Source: Mogibacterium sp.
GTDB lineage: Bacteria; Bacillota; Clostridia; Peptostreptococcales; Anaerovoracaceae
Reading direction: 5' to 3'
Length of the DNA: 64,000 nucleotides
Assembly (NCBI GenBank): GCA_017434025.1
Contig: JAFRGC010000066.1
Location: 24,074-88,073, forward strand
A program made the translations under genes and the position numbers. Every line of letters begins with the position of its first letter. Positions within the stretch are counted from its first letter, which is position 1. The notes beneath the pieces were generated by a model. It had not been told where the DNA came from, did not search any database, and saw nothing but the letters and a program-made list of their open reading frames with translations. This document shows positions 3,693 to 12,913 of the stretch, one piece after another.

Positions 3693-6236
3693 TTACCGCA
3701 GTTCTGCCAGTTCGTGCTGTGCTGCCAGGATGTAGTTTGCGTGCTGTGGGGCTCCGGTTGCTCTGTACAGGGCGGTCCCGATCCGGTACATGTCTTCCAG
3801 GTAGTGCTTCCGCTCTGCTGCCGGAAGTGTATCCAGGGTTCCGAGCTTGTAGCAGTTGACTGCCAGGTTTTCCATGGTCAGTATGGAAACGCCTCCGTCT
3901 CCTTCACTGCCTTCTCCTTCATCTCCGCCGCCTTCTCCTTCATCTTCGCCACTGCCTTCGACGCCTTCGGCTTCATCTTCTTCTTCGTCCTCAGCTTCTG
4001 CGTCTTCGGCTTCTGCGGCTGCTATCTGCAGTATGTAGGCTCTGTTCTGGTCATACCACTCCTTTGCGAAGTCGTTCTTGCCCATGAGCACGTACAGGTC
4101 GCCCAGTTTGAGGCAAATGCCTGCTCGGTTCCGCATGGACTCGATGGTTTCTGTCATCTCGCAGATGTCGTCCCACTTGTCTTCGCACTGGAAGTACCAC
4201 TCGCGGGCTTCTTCCAGCTTGCTCTTTGCACCGCTCTGGTCGGCCTTACTTCCTACGCTGCTATGGTCGCCCCTGCTTCCTGCAATGCCTGAACTAGCTT
4301 TGCTCTCTGCCACGCACAGGTCTGCCATGTATTCGTATACGACTGCCAGGTTCCAGAGGGTTTCGAGGGTCTCAGCTTCGTAATAGGCTTGTCTGCACAA
4401 CTCGATGTCTTTCTCGTACCAGTGCCGGGCTTCGTAGGTGTTGCCTTCTTTCTGGCTCGCAAAACCCAACCGCCCGTACGCGACTCCCAGATCCTGTGTG
4501 GCTTCTGCTGTGCCGGTCTCTTCGTAGAGGGCTTTGCTGATTTCCACGTCCTTGTGGTACCAGTTCCGGGCTTCATCCCAGTTGCCGGCTTCCCCGTAAA
4601 CGTCACCGATCTTGTTGTAGGTGTCTGCCAGAGGTTTGCGCGCGGCATCGCCCTCGGCCATCAGCCGGATGTCCAGCTCTTTGTTGTACCATTCCAGTGC
4701 TTCGTCGTGTCTACCTTCTGCCCTGCAGATGTCGCCCATTCTGGAATAGGAGAAGCCGAGATCGCTTTCCGCTTCCGGAGTTCCCTCCTGTGCGGCGATC
4801 TCTTCTCTGGCCTCCAGCGCCTGTTCGTACCAGTCTCTGGCTTCGTCCATGTCGCCATTGTCATAGCAGATATCGCCGAGTCTTTCGTACGCGACGGAAA
4901 GATCCCAGAGGGCCTTCTCGTGGCCAAACGCCCTGACTCGCTCCGCTGCTTCTTGCAGCCTCATCGCGGTATCATAGGCATCTTCGGACTCGTCCTGGTC
5001 TGCCTGATACTGCTCCAGATAAGCGAGTGCGGTGAAATAATCCTGGTAAGCCTGCCCGGTCTGTTCCGCCTCGGCTTTCTCGGCCAAGACATCTGCGTAC
5101 TCTTCCTGCCAGGCGATCGCCTCGTCAAAATCACGCTCGACTGCGTCGCCTGTCCGGAACATGTCGACCATCTTCTCGTACGCTTCAGGGAGTTTGCCGT
5201 CCTCTGCCGCCTCAGCGATCAGACTCACTGCCAGACCCTGATTGATCTCGACATCGACACCGGAGAGATACGCGAGGCCCATGAGGAATTTGTGCTCAGG
5301 GTCGTTCCTCTTGGTGCCCAGAACGACATCCTTGAGGAGCTCTTTGAGCCTCATTGCGATCGCGACTGGATCGCTCAGCGGGAAGCACTGGCCGATGTTC
5401 TCATACATCTGGCGCAGGTCCCCCTGATCCGTCTCTGCAGTCTCTACAGGCAGGGTCTTCATCCCCATGTCCTGAGCGGCCGGATACTCCGTCGTCTGGA
5501 CATAGTTGCCTTGTTCGAGGAGGTTCGGTGTGACGACCAAAGTGAAGAGTTCGCTCTTGCGCATGGCCTCCCGGATCTCATCATTGAAATCCTCGCCCGG
5601 CGTCAGGAACTCGTCGTACCAGATCGCCATGTCGCGACAGGCTTTGATCTGGTGGATCCTGTTCATGACCTTCTGCGCTGCCGCCCTGTCTTTCTTGCGG
5701 TAGCTCAGGAAGATGTACGCGTCAAAAGCGCTCCGGATCCGCTCTGCCGTCTTATCATCGACCAGGACCGATCCGAGAAATCTCTTGAGTTTGTCCCTGT
5801 AAGGAAGTGCCGTCGAGTCAGTCCTCGCCGCCCTCTCGTCCAGGAACTGCAGGTCTCCGCAGATCATGCCAAAATGCTCCGCAAGCCCGGATTCCTGCAT
5901 CAGCGGCAGCACCGGGATGTGGTGCTCTTCCGCAAACTCGAATTCCACCGTTCTCGCAGGATCATCCGTGAAGAGGAAGTTGGAGGTCACCGGCACGACG
6001 AAAAGCTGCATGAGCGCCAGGTCTTCCAGGAACTCTTCAGTGTCCGGGAACGACATATCCGGATCGCGGTACCAGATCGCAGCATTCCGCTGGATGTCCA
6101 GGATCTCGTCCGTGATCCTGTCGAAATACTTACCGAAGTCTTCCTCGTGGCAGCAGAAATACACGCGCGGCCGCCCCTGCGGACTGGCCCCGCCTCTGGT
6201 CTTGTAATTCAGGATCGATCCGAGGTCATGGTTCAT
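3693..6236 (-). CDS. double-TIR, Sel1/TPR-repeat protein
   Basis: 847 aa. Residues about 22-165 form a first TIR-like domain (RVYFCCHEEDFGKYF, AAIWYRDPD). Residues 172-300 form a clearer TIR domain (DAYIFLSYRKKDR, AIWYDEFLTPGEDFNDEI, FTLVVTPNLL) with acidic residues where NAD-cleaving TIRs carry their catalytic Glu. A Sel1-like segment follows (about 315-375), then TPR-like pairs with W-Y-x-(Q/K) helices to about 720, a strongly acidic Gly/Glu run near 745-785 and a C-terminal helical tail. An in-frame Ser/Gly/Ala/Lys-rich insert lies inside the TPRs (4225-4315). The start codon overlaps the ybaK stop by one base (TAATG), so the two are probably translationally coupled. TIR-TPR proteins act as sensors or effectors in conflict systems; enzymatic activity here is inferred. 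Confidence 0.8.
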   Translation of the reverse strand: MNHDLGSILNYKTRGGASPQGRPRVYFCCHEEDFGKYFDRITDEILDIQRNAAIWYRDPDMSFPDTEEFLEDLALMQLFVVPVTSNFLFTDDPARTVEFEFAEEHHIPVLPLMQESGLAEHFGMICGDLQFLDERAARTDSTALPYRDKLKRFLGSVLVDDKTAERIRSAFDAYIFLSYRKKDRAAAQKVMNRIHQIKACRDMAIWYDEFLTPGEDFNDEIREAMRKSELFTLVVTPNLLEQGNYVQTTEYPAAQDMGMKTLPVETAETDQGDLRQMYENIGQCFPLSDPVAIAMRLKELLKDVVLGTKRNDPEHKFLMGLAYLSGVDVEINQGLAVSLIAEAAEDGKLPEAYEKMVDMFRTGDAVERDFDEAIAWQEEYADVLAEKAEAEQTGQAYQDYFTALAYLEQYQADQDESEDAYDTAMRLQEAAERVRAFGHEKALWDLSVAYERLGDICYDNGDMDEARDWYEQALEAREEIAAQEGTPEAESDLGFSYSRMGDICRAEGRHDEALEWYNKELDIRLMAEGDAARKPLADTYNKIGDVYGEAGNWDEARNWYHKDVEISKALYEETGTAEATQDLGVAYGRLGFASQKEGNTYEARHWYEKDIELCRQAYYEAETLETLWNLAVVYEYMADLCVAESKASSGIAGSRGDHSSVGSKADQSGAKSKLEEAREWYFQCEDKWDDICEMTETIESMRNRAGICLKLGDLYVLMGKNDFAKEWYDQNRAYILQIAAAEAEDAEAEDEEEDEAEGVEGSGEDEGEGGGDEGEGSEGDGGVSILTMENLAVNCYKLGTLDTLPAAERKHYLEDMYRIGTALYRATGAPQHANYILAAQHELAELR

Positions 6237-6703
6237 TATTTCTTGAGTGGCATCAGTTCGTATGGCTGGACTTTGGCAAATTCGTCAAGGGTGAGCTCAA
6301 CGAGGTATCCGCCGCCTCCGCCGTTGATGATGACGTCTTTCATGCTGCCGGCGCACTCGTCGAAGATGACTCTGTACTGGTTGGTCATTCCAAGCGGGGA
6401 TGTGCCGCCGTGCATGTATCCGGTGAGGGCTTTGAGCTCAACTGGCTTTATCATCTCAAGAGCGTGCTCGCCGAGTGCTCTTGCGGTCTGTCTCTGTGAA
6501 AGCTTTGCAAGCGCCGGTACGACGAATACGTAGATGCTGCCGGTGGTGTCGCCCTTCATGACGAGAGTCTTGAACAGTCTGTCAGCTTTGTCAGCTCCCA
6601 GCATTCTGAAATAGTCCTCGCCGCTGATGGCTCCCGGGCACTCCAGGAATTCGTACTTAGCATTTACTGCGTCAAGCGCTTCTGTAGCAGGTGTTTTGAT
6701 CAT
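6236..6703 (-). CDS. ybaK: YbaK/EbsC Cys-tRNA(Pro) deacylase
   Basis: 155 aa, the usual length for the family. It would hydrolyse Cys mischarged on tRNA-Pro in the cytoplasm. The family signature G-G-T-S-P-L-G-M and the conserved Lys region LFKTLVMKG are present, as is the C-terminal INGGGGGYLVELTLDEF. It sits between the MoxR gene (34 nt away) and the TIR-TPR gene, whose ATG overlaps its stop. That placement inside a predicted conflict locus is unusual for a housekeeping editing enzyme; it may only be sharing transcription. Confidence 0.9.
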   Translation of the reverse strand: MIKTPATEALDAVNAKYEFLECPGAISGEDYFRMLGADKADRLFKTLVMKGDTTGSIYVFVVPALAKLSQRQTARALGEHALEMIKPVELKALTGYMHGGTSPLGMTNQYRVIFDECAGSMKDVIINGGGGGYLVELTLDEFAKVQPYELMPLKK

Positions 6704-6736
6704 TAGTGTTCCCCTTTCATCTTGAAATAGTGCTTG

Positions 6737-8248
6737 TTATAGTTCGAGGTCCTCTATCACTTTGAGGATCTCGTTCTGTCTCTCGTAGAACAGCAGCTCC
6801 TTGTTGTGCTCGAAATACTTGCTGCACCCGTGTCTGCTGATGTAATGGGCAGAGTAGGAGCCTTTGGTCAGTTCCGTAACTATTATAAGCATCTCCTGCC
6901 CATCCGTGAATGCTTTTTCTGCAAAAACAAACATATTCTCGAGTTCTGCTGCGATTGCATCCACATATTTCCGGTGATCCGCCCTTCTCGCGTTGAAATC
7001 CTGCCGGATGATCTCGAACGCCGCTGCTCCTTCCGGACCGCCTGCCTGTGCCAAAGCCGATACCGCCGCTTCCAGATCTGCGATGATCCCGTGCAAAATC
7101 CTCCGCCTGTCGTCAGACAGCGAATTGGAGCGTTTGCCCGTATCGAGTTCGGTGTGCTTTGCCACAAGCTCCGCCTCCAGCATCTGCGCGACGGAAGCTG
7201 ACGGGTCGGCGAGCGCCGCTTTGATCTTCCTGAAGAAAGCCAGTTCTTCGGTCAGCACCTGTTCTCTGTAGTAGAACTTCCGCAGGTCGCTCCCCACTCT
7301 GTCGAGGATCAGGCCGAGCAGCGACAGGCGCTCGTCGTATCTGGCAGCCTTCGCGCGCTCGATGATCTCATCGGAAGCCTTGCCGGCAAGGATGTCATCG
7401 ATCTGGTAGTCGGATCTGTATTTGTTGAAGAGATCGTAATAATTCGAGAATGATTTGGAGATCCGCGGGTCCTGCAGGTACTGCCCGATCATCTTCTCGT
7501 CGACTGCGATGCCGTTCTGTTCGTAGAGCCGGATCATGTCCGAGAGGTTGAGCCACGCGCGGGCAGTCACGATCGTTTTGCCCTCGACGGTCGTCTCGAC
7601 CCGGTAGAAATCACCGCTCTTGATGTCGAGATAGGTCGAGATCGATGGATGGACGCCGCGGTCCAGCGCGTACTCTTTCCAGATCTGATAGTCCGGCTCG
7701 ATATCGATGCGTTTGAGGCGGTCCCAGGTGACGGTGTCGAATTCGCGCACGGAATTGTTGTATTCCGGAGGGTTGCCGGCTGTGACGACGATCCAGCCGT
7801 CCGGAACACGGTGGCGGCCAAATGTCTTGAACTGCAGGAACTGCAGCATCGACGGGGTCAGTGTCTCGGACACGCAGTTGATCTCGTCGAGGAACAGGAT
7901 GCCTTCCTTGAGCCCGGTCTCTTCCATCAGATCGTAGACCGAAGCGATGATCTCGGACATCGTGTACTCGGAAACGCTGTATTCCTTGCCCCCGTAATTC
8001 TTGGTCAGGATGTACGGCAGGCCGAGCGCGGACTGTCTGGTGTGATGCGTCATCGAATAAGATACCAGTCCTACGCCGAGCTCGGAAGCGATCTGTTGCA
8101 TGATCGCAGTCTTGCCGATGCCCGGAGGGCCCATCAGGAAAACAGGTCTCTGGTCCTCAATGGCGATCTGGTATTCTCCGTATTCGTCCTTGGTGAAGTA
8201 AGCGATGATCGCGTTACGGATCTGGTCTTTGGCATCTCTGATATTCAC
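6737..8248 (-). CDS. MoxR-type AAA+ ATPase
   Basis: 503 aa. I start it at GTG (8246-8248), which has GGGAGG at the right distance and lies 11 nt past the VWA stop; the longer frame would run back into the VWA gene with no ribosome site. Walker A is GPPGIGKT (residues 41-48), Walker B ILFLDEIN (118-124), followed by sensor 1 (VVTAGNPPEYN) and an Arg-finger region (WDRLKRIDIEP). MoxR ATPases work with VWA-domain proteins as chaperones or remodelling machines, and the VWA partner is directly upstream. The C-terminal 200 residues are helical and family specific. Confidence 0.9.
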   Translation of the reverse strand: MNIRDAKDQIRNAIIAYFTKDEYGEYQIAIEDQRPVFLMGPPGIGKTAIMQQIASELGVGLVSYSMTHHTRQSALGLPYILTKNYGGKEYSVSEYTMSEIIASVYDLMEETGLKEGILFLDEINCVSETLTPSMLQFLQFKTFGRHRVPDGWIVVTAGNPPEYNNSVREFDTVTWDRLKRIDIEPDYQIWKEYALDRGVHPSISTYLDIKSGDFYRVETTVEGKTIVTARAWLNLSDMIRLYEQNGIAVDEKMIGQYLQDPRISKSFSNYYDLFNKYRSDYQIDDILAGKASDEIIERAKAARYDERLSLLGLILDRVGSDLRKFYYREQVLTEELAFFRKIKAALADPSASVAQMLEAELVAKHTELDTGKRSNSLSDDRRRILHGIIADLEAAVSALAQAGGPEGAAAFEIIRQDFNARRADHRKYVDAIAAELENMFVFAEKAFTDGQEMLIIVTELTKGSYSAHYISRHGCSKYFEHNKELLFYERQNEILKVIEDLEL

Positions 8249-8259
8249 GGTGATCCTCC

Positions 8260-9687
8260 CTATATATCTTCGTTCTGCAGTACCAGCCTGATTGCCCAAG
8301 GCGGTACTTCCGGTTCGTTGTATTCGTTGTCCAGGAAGACGAAAGCGGTCTCGTATGACGGTTTGCGCACCGGATAGGTCCCGCGTCCGTCGGTGAAATA
8401 GATCAGTCCCCGCAGGTCTGCGAACTCGCCCTGCTCGATCAGTTCGTCCACGAAGTGGAACACCGGCCTGAAATCGGTCCCGCCGAGTCCGTGGATGTCC
8501 ATCTCGCTGATGTACCGGTCGAACTCCTCTTCCGATGTGACTTTGACATGCTCCTGGATCGCTGCGTCACACTGTATGATGTGCACGTTGATCTTCGAGA
8601 AGTAACTCTCGGTCGATTTGAGGATGTTGTATGTCTTCTGGAGAAACCGCTGGACCAGGTCGCCCGAAGTGCTCCCCGAGGTGTCGATGGCGATCACGAA
8701 TTCCCGGATCCGCCTGACTTCCTTGTATTCGAGAGGTTCAACGAGCGGCATGTTTTTGTACAGCTTGAGTCCGTACGTGTAGAAAATATAGTCGAATTCC
8801 TCGTCGTTCACGATCATGTTTTCTCCAAGCACGGAGAACTTCCTGAGGAATGCCGTGTAGTCGTATCTCTCCCGGTTGACCTCCAGCAGGTTCTGCATGA
8901 GACCGCCGGCGGTGTCGCCCTGCTCTCTGGAGAAGGTCTCGAGGTCCTCCTGGATCTTCTCGGCGATCTTCTTCCACTCCTCCATGATCTCTTCCAGCGG
9001 GAGGCTCTCGGCCTGCTCCTCTGCATCGACCGCATCGTTCCTGCCGTCCTGCGTCTCGGTGTCAAAGAGGTCATTGCGCCCGCCGCTCTTGCCCGGAACG
9101 TCGTTGAAGTCCCTGTCCGGCTTGTTGCTGTACCAGCCCCGGTGCTCATCGGCCTCGAAGAGCTTGCCCAGCATGTCGATCTCGAATTCCTGGATGCCGC
9201 CTTCCTTGTAGTAGTGGTAGATCTTCTCAGCCGTCAGAGTCTTGAGCTCTGCTCTGAGCCGCTCGATCTCCGGGTCCTGGGCCATCCTCCGCACCGATCC
9301 CCACGGGTTGATCCCGAGGTCACCGATCGTGCTCTCTACCGCGATGTCGCAGGCGAGATTCCACAGCCTGCGGTCGACATCCGGTCCGATGAACATGTGG
9401 CTGAAGATGCAGTGGAGCACCACGTGGAGATACTCCTGCGCCGGTTTGTCGCGGTCGTTCCTGAAGCACATGAGAACATGCCGTGGCCCGTACTTCAGCC
9501 TGACACCGTCCGTCGCGAGCGTCGCGTCGTCTGAAGGGACCATCTCCAGCCTGCTCAAAGCGATATCGAGGAAGCGCAGCTTGACCATCAAAGTGTTGCG
9601 GGCAAGCGTCAGCACGTCCTGCGCGGCTTTGGCGATCAGGTCATCCTGTGAAACTGTATTCTTAACGTTGTTGTCGTTGTCGGTCAT
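8260..9687 (-). CDS. VWA-like protein with DUF2201-type N-terminal domain
   Basis: 475 aa. The N-terminal part carries H-x3-H-x4-H (HVVLHCIFSHMF, residues 88-97), a metallopeptidase-like motif seen in DUF2201 proteins. A charged linker (about 180-260) leads to a VWA-like C-terminal domain with a full MIDAS: DTSGSTS at 335-341 and a later G-G-T-D. The ATG overlaps the stop of the LRR gene (ATGA) and the stop is 11 nt before the moxR start, so the three genes are an operon. The metal-binding VWA probably docks on the MoxR ring; the target is unknown. Confidence 0.88.
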   Translation of the reverse strand: MTDNDNNVKNTVSQDDLIAKAAQDVLTLARNTLMVKLRFLDIALSRLEMVPSDDATLATDGVRLKYGPRHVLMCFRNDRDKPAQEYLHVVLHCIFSHMFIGPDVDRRLWNLACDIAVESTIGDLGINPWGSVRRMAQDPEIERLRAELKTLTAEKIYHYYKEGGIQEFEIDMLGKLFEADEHRGWYSNKPDRDFNDVPGKSGGRNDLFDTETQDGRNDAVDAEEQAESLPLEEIMEEWKKIAEKIQEDLETFSREQGDTAGGLMQNLLEVNRERYDYTAFLRKFSVLGENMIVNDEEFDYIFYTYGLKLYKNMPLVEPLEYKEVRRIREFVIAIDTSGSTSGDLVQRFLQKTYNILKSTESYFSKINVHIIQCDAAIQEHVKVTSEEEFDRYISEMDIHGLGGTDFRPVFHFVDELIEQGEFADLRGLIYFTDGRGTYPVRKPSYETAFVFLDNEYNEPEVPPWAIRLVLQNEDI

Positions 9688-10976
9688 AATTCGTCAAGCA
9701 GCGGGTCGCCGTGCCAGCCCGACTCTGCCTGGCGCTCGAGGAGGAACGCAGTGCATTCCGGAGCGGCAAGCGAGATCGAACTGTCGATGATCTCTGTGAT
9801 GTTCTCCTCGCCTATCAGGTCATGCTCGCACATGAACGCGAGCATGTCGATGTCTCTGTCGCGCAGCGCACGCTGCGCCATCCTGCCAAAATGTCTGTGC
9901 AGGTAGCCGTCGTACTGCTCGCGGGCAGTATCGGACAGGCCGTAAGGGAATTTGATCCGCGTGACTGCCTGTTTGTCCTTGCACCGCTGGTTCCACTTCA
10001 TGCCGTCAAAGATGACGGTGTCGAGGATCGTGTAGTCGAATGTATTGTCTTCCCGGAACGCCTCGGCCAGAGCGCTCCTGAGGTATGGATCGAAGTCTGA
10101 ATACAGCGGCAGAAGTCCGATGACTTCATCCGTCTGCTCGTCCAGCACAGTGATGTCGATCGAGCTCTCCCACAGGTAGAAATGGTCATCTTCATACTCT
10201 GGATCGGTCCGGTCATCCTTGAAGTAGTTCCTGAGCTCGTAGAGGGCCGGCCTGTAGATCCGGATGCTCTTCTTCCGGTCTGCCGGCCCGAAGCAGTTCC
10301 TCCCGATCGCCTCAACGTTCCCCGGAACGGTGAGTCCGTTCTGGATGCTGCTGAAAGCGTCATCGCCGATCTCCCGCAGGCCGTCCGGCAGTCGCGAGAC
10401 GATGAATGCGTCACAGCGGTAGAACGCTTTGGCCCCGATCTTCTCCGCTGCGTCATAGAGCACGCGGGTGAGCGCGCCGCAGCCCGAGAAAGCTTCCGCT
10501 CCGATCTCGCGCGCACCGCTGATATCTGCGTATGCCAGCGCGTTGCAGCTGCTGAACAGGTATGAAGGGATCTCGCTGAGCCAGTGCAGATCCGCGCGCC
10601 TTATGGACGTGTGTGAGAACGCGCCTGAGCCGACCGATCTGATCGAGCGCGGCAGCTGCGGGATGTCCAGCAGGCTGCAGCAGAAGAACGCCCGCTCTCC
10701 GACGTCTGTGATGTCTCCGATGACGACGGTGCGGAGCGAGCGGCAGAATTCGAAAGCCAGCGGGTCGATCACAGTGACTTTGCTCATCACAACAGACTCC
10801 AGATTGGAGCAGTCCTGGAAAGCGCTGGTCCCGATCCGCCTGACATTCCTCAGGTCTACATGCCTGAGGCTCTTGTTCTTGGCGAAAGCCCCTTCTGCGA
10901 CCTCCGTCACATCATCGGGCATCACGAAACGCTCTTCTGTCCCGTTGTATTCTGTGAAAACGACCTGATCACCCAT
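9684..10976 (-). CDS. BspA-type leucine-rich-repeat protein
   Basis: 430 aa, starting at the ATG at 10974-10976 (MGDQVVFTEYNG), which overlaps the hslO stop by 8 nt. Residues about 20-250 are LRR_5/BspA-like repeats of 20-24 residues with the pattern I-G-x-x-A-F-x-x-C-x-x-L-x-x-V. The rest is non-repetitive alpha/beta sequence. There is no signal peptide, so unlike secreted BspA proteins it is probably cytoplasmic. Its coupling to VWA and MoxR genes suggests a recognition subunit of that complex; this is inferred. Confidence 0.85.
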   Translation of the reverse strand: MGDQVVFTEYNGTEERFVMPDDVTEVAEGAFAKNKSLRHVDLRNVRRIGTSAFQDCSNLESVVMSKVTVIDPLAFEFCRSLRTVVIGDITDVGERAFFCCSLLDIPQLPRSIRSVGSGAFSHTSIRRADLHWLSEIPSYLFSSCNALAYADISGAREIGAEAFSGCGALTRVLYDAAEKIGAKAFYRCDAFIVSRLPDGLREIGDDAFSSIQNGLTVPGNVEAIGRNCFGPADRKKSIRIYRPALYELRNYFKDDRTDPEYEDDHFYLWESSIDITVLDEQTDEVIGLLPLYSDFDPYLRSALAEAFREDNTFDYTILDTVIFDGMKWNQRCKDKQAVTRIKFPYGLSDTAREQYDGYLHRHFGRMAQRALRDRDIDMLAFMCEHDLIGEENITEIIDSSISLAAPECTAFLLERQAESGWHGDPLLDEL

Positions 10977-11853
10977 TGTTTCTCGATGCCATGATCTCTT
11001 CCAGTTCCGCAACGCTGAACTTGTAGGCAGAGTTGCAGAAATAGCACTTCACTTCGATCTCTTCTCCATCGTTGATGATATCCTCGAGATCCTTGGTGCT
11101 GATCGTCGCGAGTGCTCCGGCTACTCTCTCCTTGGAGCATCCGCAGTAGTACCTGACCGGGAGCTTCTCGGTGATGACGAGCCCCAGATCTCCGAGGAAG
11201 TACTGCAGGATGTCTTCCGGCGTCATGCCTTTGTCCATCATCGTCGTGACCGGCTCAGCGGCAGAGACTTTGGCCTCTATCGCAGCGATCGTCTCTTCTG
11301 CCGCATCCGGCATGATCTGTATGATAAAACCTCCCGAATGCTTCACCGAGCTGTCTACGTCGACCATGACTCCGAGACCGACCGCCGAAGGTGTCTGCTC
11401 GGAAACGGTATAGTAATACGCCAGGTCGTCTCCGATCTCTCCAGTCTGGATCTCGACCTGTCCGTTATATGGCTCTTTGAGTCCGAGGTCCATGCTGACG
11501 GTCAGCATCCCCTTGCCAACCGCACCGCCGACATCGAGTTTGCCGGCCCACTTCCTCGGGATATTGACAGACGGATTGGCCGGGAAGCCTTTGACATTGC
11601 CGTGACTGTCGACGGTGACCGTCATCTGGCCGATCGGGCCGTCGCCCTTCATCTGGATCGTCAGTTTGTCATTCTCTCCCTTCATCATGGAGCCCATCAT
11701 CGCACCTGCGCTCAGCAGTCTGCCGAGTGCAGCCGTCACGACCGGGAACGTGTGGTGGATCTCCCTCGCCTCTGCCGTCAGTTCTGTCGATCTGATCGCG
11801 AATGCCCTGACCGTCTCGCCAGCTGCAGTCGCTCTAATGATATAGTCATGCAT
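10969..11853 (-). CDS. hslO: Hsp33 redox-regulated chaperone
   Basis: 294 aa, family length. A holdase activated by oxidation in the cytoplasm. The N-terminal fold starts MHDYIIRATAAGETVRAFA and the C-terminal zinc switch has C-x-C (YYCGCSKE) and C-x-x-C (KCYFCNSA). It is the first gene of the run leading into the LRR-VWA-MoxR-YbaK-TIR genes. Overlapping reading frames tie it to them, so the whole set may be made under oxidative or proteotoxic stress. Confidence 0.97.
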   Translation of the reverse strand: MHDYIIRATAAGETVRAFAIRSTELTAEAREIHHTFPVVTAALGRLLSAGAMMGSMMKGENDKLTIQMKGDGPIGQMTVTVDSHGNVKGFPANPSVNIPRKWAGKLDVGGAVGKGMLTVSMDLGLKEPYNGQVEIQTGEIGDDLAYYYTVSEQTPSAVGLGVMVDVDSSVKHSGGFIIQIMPDAAEETIAAIEAKVSAAEPVTTMMDKGMTPEDILQYFLGDLGLVITEKLPVRYYCGCSKERVAGALATISTKDLEDIINDGEEIEVKCYFCNSAYKFSVAELEEIMASRNNG

Positions 11854-11913
11854 AGTAAATGCCCTCTCTGAAAAAATGTATTTTCACGCGGATCGCTCTC
11901 CGAAGTATGCTTA

Positions 11914-12747
11914 TCAGAAGAGCCCCTCGTAATATTCCTTGTCTTCGTCTTTGAATACGTTGAAGACGACTCTGTCCATTGTGTCCGGGTTATTGGTCAG
12001 CCAATCCGAGACGGTCCTGACAGCGATCTCTGCCGCTCTCTCGCCCGGGAACATGAACACGCCTGTCGAGATGCAGCAGAATGCTACGGTCCTGAGGCCG
12101 TTCTCCCGGCACATGTCCAGGACATTCCGGTAGCACTCGGCGAGCTTCTGCTCATGCTCCGGAGTCAGCCCGTACTGCACGATCGGTCCCACGATGTGGA
12201 TGACCTTCTTCGCTGGCAGGTTGTACGCGTCTGTCAGCATCGGGACGGCTGTAGGCTGCTCGTATTCTTCGCCAAACTTCAGCCTCATCGAGTTCATCTT
12301 CCTGCTGCATTCCGCGCGCAGCTGCACCCCTGCGTAGGTGTGGATGCAGTTGTCGATGCAGTTGTGCATCGGGATAAAACAGCCGATCATCTGTGAGTTT
12401 GCCGCATTCACGATCGCGTCCGCGGCGATGCGGGTGATGTCGCCCTGCCAGACCGAGATCAGGGTCGCGCATGGATGTGTACTGCCGAGGCTCTCCTCAA
12501 CCGTCTCTATATTATTGATGTTGACGATACCCTTCTCCAGCGCGCGTCCTCTGAGATAGATGTCCTGCACGGACAGCACCGAAGCCGGAGCCGGCCTGGC
12601 GTCCCGGATATTCATCAGGGATCTCAGCAGGCGCTGCTTCCCTTCTGTATCGTTCGGGATCCTCACCCTGCGGTATTCAGGCTTCTCATCCTTGAACCGC
12701 TGCACCAGATAATCCAGTCTCTGTTCCTGCGTAATGGTCTCGCTCAT
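11914..12747 (-). CDS. zinc-type macrodomain protein-ADP-ribose hydrolase
   Basis: About 277 aa, started at the ATG at 12745-12747 (MSETITQEQRLDYL) with a GAGGG ribosome site. An N-terminal helical region of about 110 residues precedes a macrodomain beginning ISVWQGDITRIAADAIVNAAN, with the H-N-C-I-D-N-C-I-H and later Cys pattern of zinc-dependent macrodomains and a G-x-F ribose loop (STGVFMFPG). Members of this group remove ADP-ribose from proteins and are often paired with sirtuins and lipoylation enzymes, but no such partner is adjacent. It lies near a TIR protein, also tied to NAD chemistry; a link is speculative. Confidence 0.88.
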   Translation of the reverse strand: MSETITQEQRLDYLVQRFKDEKPEYRRVRIPNDTEGKQRLLRSLMNIRDARPAPASVLSVQDIYLRGRALEKGIVNINNIETVEESLGSTHPCATLISVWQGDITRIAADAIVNAANSQMIGCFIPMHNCIDNCIHTYAGVQLRAECSRKMNSMRLKFGEEYEQPTAVPMLTDAYNLPAKKVIHIVGPIVQYGLTPEHEQKLAECYRNVLDMCRENGLRTVAFCCISTGVFMFPGERAAEIAVRTVSDWLTNNPDTMDRVVFNVFKDEDKEYYEGLF

Positions 12748-12859
12748 AATTCCCTCGCTTGATTCTCTCAATGCCCATACATAATAAGTATACATCAGTT
12801 GGCACGCACTATGCTAATCGCAGATGCGCTGTTTCTGCAAATCCTGAATATCTGCATTG

Positions 12860-12886
12860 AAAGAGCGGGCTTAACGCCCGCTCTTC
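12860..12886 (-). terminator. terminator after the symporter gene
   Basis: 10-bp stem AAGAGCGGGC/GCCCGCTCTT on both strands; on the minus strand it ends in TTTC, about 28 nt after the symporter stop. Confidence 0.75.
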
Positions 12887-12913
12887 GTGATTTGTCTCTA
12901 TGTAATTCTGCGA

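Noticed and set aside
4389-6533. 714-codon open frame on the plus strand
   Set aside because: It lies wholly opposite the TIR-TPR and ybaK genes, has no ribosome site and reads as the antisense of high-GC codons with no recognisable domain.
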